Origin: Paramecium octaurelia
Lineage: Eukaryota > Ciliophora > Oligohymenophorea > Peniculida > Parameciidae
Assembly: GCA_905182995.1 (NCBI GenBank)
Contig: CAJJDP010000029.1
Location: 496,001-560,000, forward strand
Direction: 5' to 3'
DNA: 64,000 bases
In this document: in pieces, positions 58,965 to 64,000 of the stretch
Position numbering within the stretch: the first letter of the stretch is position 1
Layout of the letters: each line of letters starts with the position of its first letter
Program-made: the position numbers and the translations under genes
Notes under the pieces: generated by a model
Told to the model about the DNA's origin: nothing
The model's database searches: none
What the model saw: only the letters and a program-made list of their open reading frames with translations

Positions 58965-59422
58965 ATGGATAGTATAGAGAAATAATAAATGAATTTTAAA
59001 TCTCAAAAAAAATTAAAGGCCAAATGTCGATCCAACTCACTTTTCTATTAATCCATGAATCTAGGAGGTTCGAGGAGCAAATCTTCTGGACACCCAATTA
59101 TTGACATCATTTAGAATTAAGATAAATATTATTAAAATTCAAATCTTAGATTGTCATTAAGCAGAGGTTGTAGAAATTGTAAGATTCCATAAATATGTCT
59201 AACAAATTACAATTATGGCTGAAAGTCAAAAGTAAAAGAATCGGCCAACAAATATTTGAAATATAACGGCTAGGTAGTCTTACTAGAGAAGGTACTCAAG
59301 CAACTCTCCACTTCTATTTCTTGTTCCAGAACTACTGCTGCTCCAATCTTTCAAAATCTTTATATCTATTTTCAGAAATGGAGGAGCGCTAAATTCGAAA
59401 CGGTCTGATTAATAGGTTTTGA
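58965..59422 (+). CDS. Possible Ser/Lys-rich protein, about 142 aa
   Basis: ATG at 58965 (MDSIEKQQMNFKSQKKLKAK) gives a Ser/Arg/Lys-rich sequence with NLGGSRSKSSGHPIIDII. A 29-nt candidate intron (GTCTAA...TGAAAG) removes a TGA and continues KRIGQQIFEIQRLGSLTREG before the stop at 59420. The frame check holds for this model. The family is unknown. The basic Ser-rich composition is more protein-like than chance, but the C-terminal half could belong to another frame. Confidence 0.35.
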
Positions 59423-59920
59423 ACATTAGTAAAAAAATAGTTCGTCCTAAAGAATAATGTATGAATTAATGTTCAGTAAAGGTTTCCTTCAAAATTACAA
59501 TCTTAATTATTATTATAAGTGAATAATATTTTCACTTAAAAATACTCAAGAAAAAGGAAAATGACGAGATGTTTCATTACTAAAATATCAACGCTATGAG
59601 AGGGAGAATCTAAGGCACTTAACCAGAAGGAGGATGCTTGAAGATTTCTTCAAATATTAGGAAAAAATAGCTCCACACACATACATTAGGCTGTTGTTAT
59701 CAGAACGGCAAGCAAGCGAAAATTAAGTAATTATTATTAATTTTTTAATATCTTTATGTTTATATATTTTAGTTATAGAGAGACCTCAAGTACTCAATTT
59801 TCATTATGATACAGAGAGATAAATAATTTTGGAAATGCATCACTTCAATTTAATAAAGTATTTAAAAAAATTGGAAATTATTTATAAAATACATTTTTAA
59901 AAAATATTTTGTTTTGATCT
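59423..59920. other. Intergenic, nothing recognised
   Basis: AT-rich spacer between the Ser/Lys-rich ORF and the open frame that enters the assembly gap. No gene signal seen. Confidence 0.4.
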
Positions 59921-59923
59921 CAT

Positions 59924-60068
59924 AAATTTGGTGTCCTGAGGATCAACCTCCTGAACCTAACCTGATACCTAAGGGACTGAGTTAGGCTTAGAATAGTCAC
60001 AATGACATGGAATTAGACAAGAAAATCAGGAGGGGAAAAAAAGTGAGATTTAAAGATGAGAGCCCCCA
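59924..60068 (+). CDS. 5' part of a gene running into the assembly gap, with PP1-docking-like KVRF motif
   Basis: An open frame reads PEDQPPEPNLIPKGLSQAQN and then MELDKKIRRGKKVRFKDESP up to the first N at 60069. The ATG at 60007 is one possible start, and the upstream Pro/Glu-rich codons, less AT-rich than the surroundings, may also be coding, in which case an exon begins near 59920. K-K-V-R-F fits the [KR]-x-[VI]-x-F docking motif for protein phosphatase 1, here flanked by basic and then acidic residues as in known PP1 partners. The rest of the gene is in the 931-base gap. Confidence 0.45.
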
Positions 60069-60999
60069 NNNNNNNNNNNNNNNNNNNNNNNNNNNNNNNN
60101 NNNNNNNNNNNNNNNNNNNNNNNNNNNNNNNNNNNNNNNNNNNNNNNNNNNNNNNNNNNNNNNNNNNNNNNNNNNNNNNNNNNNNNNNNNNNNNNNNNNN
60201 NNNNNNNNNNNNNNNNNNNNNNNNNNNNNNNNNNNNNNNNNNNNNNNNNNNNNNNNNNNNNNNNNNNNNNNNNNNNNNNNNNNNNNNNNNNNNNNNNNNN
60301 NNNNNNNNNNNNNNNNNNNNNNNNNNNNNNNNNNNNNNNNNNNNNNNNNNNNNNNNNNNNNNNNNNNNNNNNNNNNNNNNNNNNNNNNNNNNNNNNNNNN
60401 NNNNNNNNNNNNNNNNNNNNNNNNNNNNNNNNNNNNNNNNNNNNNNNNNNNNNNNNNNNNNNNNNNNNNNNNNNNNNNNNNNNNNNNNNNNNNNNNNNNN
60501 NNNNNNNNNNNNNNNNNNNNNNNNNNNNNNNNNNNNNNNNNNNNNNNNNNNNNNNNNNNNNNNNNNNNNNNNNNNNNNNNNNNNNNNNNNNNNNNNNNNN
60601 NNNNNNNNNNNNNNNNNNNNNNNNNNNNNNNNNNNNNNNNNNNNNNNNNNNNNNNNNNNNNNNNNNNNNNNNNNNNNNNNNNNNNNNNNNNNNNNNNNNN
60701 NNNNNNNNNNNNNNNNNNNNNNNNNNNNNNNNNNNNNNNNNNNNNNNNNNNNNNNNNNNNNNNNNNNNNNNNNNNNNNNNNNNNNNNNNNNNNNNNNNNN
60801 NNNNNNNNNNNNNNNNNNNNNNNNNNNNNNNNNNNNNNNNNNNNNNNNNNNNNNNNNNNNNNNNNNNNNNNNNNNNNNNNNNNNNNNNNNNNNNNNNNNN
60901 NNNNNNNNNNNNNNNNNNNNNNNNNNNNNNNNNNNNNNNNNNNNNNNNNNNNNNNNNNNNNNNNNNNNNNNNNNNNNNNNNNNNNNNNNNNNNNNNNNN
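60069..60999. other. Assembly gap, 931 Ns
   Basis: A run of unknown bases. An open reading frame enters it on the plus strand from the left. The Ns make apparent ORFs across it meaningless. Confidence 0.99.
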
Positions 61000-61059
61000 A
61001 AAATATTATTATTTTTTAATGATTATAATGGATTTCTATTTCTTCATTTATCAATTTCG

Positions 61060-61227
61060 TCAATTATATAAATGTTGAATCCTGTTTACAATTTTATATT
61101 CAATATCTAATTGAACTTTTAGGATTATGAAAATCTTCTTATAACTCTATTCACCTACCATTTTAATACTATACCCTGGTTCATCATCTGTTCCACCACC
61201 TCTAAAATTAGATAATGATGGTTTCAT
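61060..61227 (-). CDS. Possible small protein, 55 aa
   Basis: Minus-strand ATG at 61227 starts MKPSLSNFRGGGTDDEPGYS, continues IKMVGEQSYKKIFIILK and ends at TGA at 61060. The Gly/Asp-rich start looks protein-like. An alternative reading treats GTATGAAACC...TTTTAG as a 28-nt intron and continues in another frame from an ATG near 61290. I cannot decide between the two. The family is not recognised. Confidence 0.3.
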
Positions 61228-62128
61228 ACATATATTCACGTATTTGTAGATCTTTAACCGTTTTAAATACATTCTTTTATTCATTACTATAAGTGATTAG
61301 GGAAAACTTACCCTCAAAGATTTTTAGAAAAAAAATCTTTATACTGATCCATCAGCTGTGTGTATTATTTGGTAAAACACAAATGAACTTTTTTTTACCT
61401 TGTAATTTTCTAATATATTAATTAATAGGTCTTTAATTGCTGTAGCTATATATTTAAATAAAACAAATTATATTTTCCTTTCAAGATTGGTTGAATAAAT
61501 TATATTGATGTTTTATTCATTTGTTAGGCAATTTAAAGTAGGAATCATTTTATACTTGTATTTGTAGCAACTTTCAGAATATTACACCTTTTTTATATGA
61601 TCGTTTTTGAGAAACAATTAGTATGTTAATTATGCATTATTGCTTATTAAAAAATTGAGAATTTTTTCAAATTTATTCTAAAGATTTGCAAAATTAGAAA
61701 AGATAACCTTATTATCCAATTAACAAAATTAATTCATCATTCCAAAATTAATCATAGAATATCAATTCTATATAATTAATTAATTATTATAAATGAATCC
61801 AAATGAGTTTTACTTTAAATTTTTATATCAAACTAAAATCATCAAATAATGAAATATACTGAAAAATATGCAATCTTTTAATTATCTGATTTTTTATGAG
61901 TATTCTCCTTTATTAAAATACTTGATTTCATTCTTCCTTCATTTCAAGAGCAATAAAAAAGAAGAAAGGATATTTATCCAAATGGCTGTATTTTAATTTG
62001 ACATTATAATGGAATGTTTATATAGTTGGATCTGCCACAGGAGGAACATATATCACATAAACATTTAAAAATAAATTCTATTAAAAATGTTGATTTAACT
62101 TCTTTTAAGGTGGAGGATCGCATTATTG
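61228..62128. other. Intergenic or unresolved, very AT-rich
   Basis: About 0.9 kb without a convincing gene. A possible exon lies just before 62129 but no start or intron is clear. Confidence 0.4.
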
Positions 62129-62446
62129 ATGGATACCATTAATAATGAAAAACCTATAAAAGGACTTAATGATATTATTAATAATATAGAGTTAAAAAAC
62201 CATTTCGATGGGATGTATAGAATGCTGATTGTTTTAATTAACATAAGTATCAAGAAGTTAATCTCAACTTTAGAGGAAAGCTTGAATAAACATGTGCTTA
62301 ATAATAGAATGAAATTAGAAAGAATTTTAATTTTTTTAAAAAAGCCAAACTATAAGGAGAATAGAAAAGACAAATTTGAAAATTAAGTCAATCAAATAAG
62401 CTAAACCATATATCATTTATATTAGGTTTTCAAGTAACTCTATTGA
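62129..62446 (+). CDS. Possible helical protein, 105 aa
   Basis: ATG at 62129 (MDTINNEKPIKGLNDIINNI) to TGA at 62444 gives 105 residues in code 6, with a hydrophobic helix MYRMLIVLINISIKK and a Lys-rich coiled tail. It stays open even under the standard code for 86 codons, which is unusual for random sequence here and supports coding. No family recognised. Confidence 0.4.
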
Positions 62447-64000
62447 TCTAAAATATTTTCTTTTTCCCCTTAAAATATTTAAAAAAAATAGATAGATTTG
62501 AAAAAAAAATTATTCTTAAATTGAAATAAAATTGAATGTGAAAAAGAATGCTTCTTTCTGGAAATATATCAAAATTTCAGTAATAACACATCTTGTTTGA
62601 GATATTCCATACATTTTATTCATTCATTCAGAAAAAAAGTGGATTCAATTTTCATGCAAAATTGTTATATTTCTGCTATATTGGTTGGATTATGATTTGA
62701 CATCTCACTCAAAATTTTATTTCAAAATAGGTTTTAGATTTTAACTTAAATTAAAATTTTCAGGATAAATCATAAAATATTTTTTTTTACCTGATATATG
62801 ATACATATAACATAGTTTAATTTTTACTACTACAGATTGAATGAAGATTGATTAGATTAATATCTGCGATTATTAGATTTCTAAATTGAATCAAAACAAA
62901 ATTATGAATTATTTATAAATCATTTTTCTAAAAATTAAACCACAATAATTTCGGAGGAAAATGAACCCAAAAGAACTAAGTATTATCCATCTTGGCTCAA
63001 GATTGCCTTGCAATAATCTCTTGTAATGTCTATTTTTTATAATTGTTCAATCTCTAAATTTTCTTTTTTTTTGGTTGAGAGCTTTTTATTTGCTTTAATT
63101 TGAAAAAAACATAAACTACGGTTTTCTTAGAAGACAAGCCTATTTTTAATTTTAGAATAGAAAGGATTTATATTTTGACATTGGGATCCTAAATTTACTG
63201 AAAAATGGATTTATTTTGTGTAATTATGAACAGAATTAGGCCTATATACATAAAGTTATTTTCCATTGTATGGAAGGAATATAAAGTCATCATTGTTCAG
63301 AAACTGTAGTTACCTAACTGGAAATTCGATTTTAATTGTTTAAATCATAATCCAAATCTAAGTAGTTTGTGACTTTTGGATAACGAAAATGTCTTTATTT
63401 TAGCTACATGAAATCAACTTATTTCCTGAATCATTTAAGGATAAAGCAATAATCATTATATTAACGCCTAGAGTCTATTAACAACACCATTATTGATCAG
63501 TCTTACCTGACATTTATCCTACTCCACCCAGCTTACCAAGAGTCCAAAATTTAATTTACTAGTCGTTGCCAGCCGATACTATGAGGGTATTTGAATTATT
63601 AAATAGAATAATAATTGTACCTTAGACATGCCCTTTACATTTTTAGATATATTTAGCTTATGAGATTAGTTATTTAGACCAAATCATGATTGAAGAATCC
63701 TATGAGCCTGAAACAAATTATTCCCTAAATTATTCCCTTTTCTTATGAAAAAACTTAAAGACTGTGGTTTTGTTATGTCTAATAACTTAGATTTATTTCA
63801 GGATCATTTGGCTATTAAATTAAAAAACTCTCATTATTAATTCTTCTGATAGTAATAGCATTGAATTTGATTCATCTAACTCCATAGGTATATTCCACCT
63901 ATATCTTTTTGGGATGGGATTCTAACTTATTATAGAGCATTAGAATGATTATTATTGCTGACCAATTTGCTGCATTATTTGATATCCAACTTTAAAAATC
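62447..64000. other. Unresolved 3' end of the window
   Basis: A TGA-free run of 207 codons on the plus strand (ATG at 62961 to 63584) overlaps, in a different frame, a more protein-like stretch from about 63507 to 63750 that contains DIYPTPPSLPRVQNLIYQSL and DTMRVFELLNRIIIVPQ. Further open stretches (SDSNSIEFDSSNS) continue to the window end. There is probably a gene here that extends beyond 64000, but I cannot place its exons or family. Confidence 0.3.

Noticed and set aside
60007..61078. ORFs of 340-354 codons across the N run
   Set aside because: The length comes from the 931 Ns. Only the first 20 codons before the gap are real sequence.

Overview
This window is ciliate macronuclear DNA, almost certainly from a Paramecium species. 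It is very AT-rich. Its genes only stay open when TAA and TAG are read as Gln and TGA is the only stop. The genes are cut by tiny GT...AG introns of about 20-35 nt, are packed closely on both strands, and include a secreted coiled-coil protein of trichocyst-matrix type. With the standard code almost every gene breaks into useless 60-90 aa pieces, so the calls below come from reading with code 6 and splicing by eye. For most multi-exon genes I checked that (genomic span minus introns) is divisible by 3. In such AT-rich DNA a TGA-free run of about 100 codons can arise by chance, so short unnamed ORFs get low confidence.

Layout. 1-7462 is assembled from three contigs joined by single Ns at 1259 and 6007, each join flanked by an identical direct repeat of about 1.3-1.5 kb (1-1258 = 1419-2676; 4552-6006 = 6008-7462). 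These look like unmerged contig overlaps, so an SF-assemblin gene, a coiled-coil gene and the 5' part of a glycogen-binding-domain gene are present twice. 7.4-13.1 kb holds a vWA protein, an ankyrin protein, an alpha/beta hydrolase and a COMM-domain protein. 13.2-14.1 kb is a decayed or mis-sequenced gene. 14.5-16.9 kb is a membrane hybrid histidine kinase whose phospho-acceptor His is replaced by Asn. 18-25.3 kb carries a protein kinase, a PP6-regulatory-subunit-like (SAPS) protein, a double-GAF protein, a small acidic protein and striatin. 25.4-27.3 kb has a trichocyst-matrix-like protein and RPA2.

28-29.4 kb is a WD40 pseudogene, followed by a TLDc protein. The largest gene is 30897-39713: one uninterrupted 8.8 kb exon for a 2938-residue NACHT / pentapeptide / WD40 protein of STAND (NOD-like receptor) architecture. 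40.9-46.6 kb is a large cysteine-rich membrane protein with eight DUF4215-type repeats. Then come a zinc-knuckle protein of unknown role, a TauE/SafE-type transporter, remnants (one Myb-like), a TPR protein whose introns fall in one equivalent Gly codon between repeats, a tRNA-Ile(UAU), a WD40 protein with an offset frame, and a poorly resolved end with a 931-N gap (60069-60999).

The genes are ordinary eukaryotic monocistronic units. I see no operon, CRISPR array, insertion sequence or telomere. The most interesting candidate systems are the giant NACHT-WD40 receptor-like protein, the His-less hybrid kinase, and the predicted N-myristoylated coiled-coil protein ending in an AMPK-type glycogen-binding domain.
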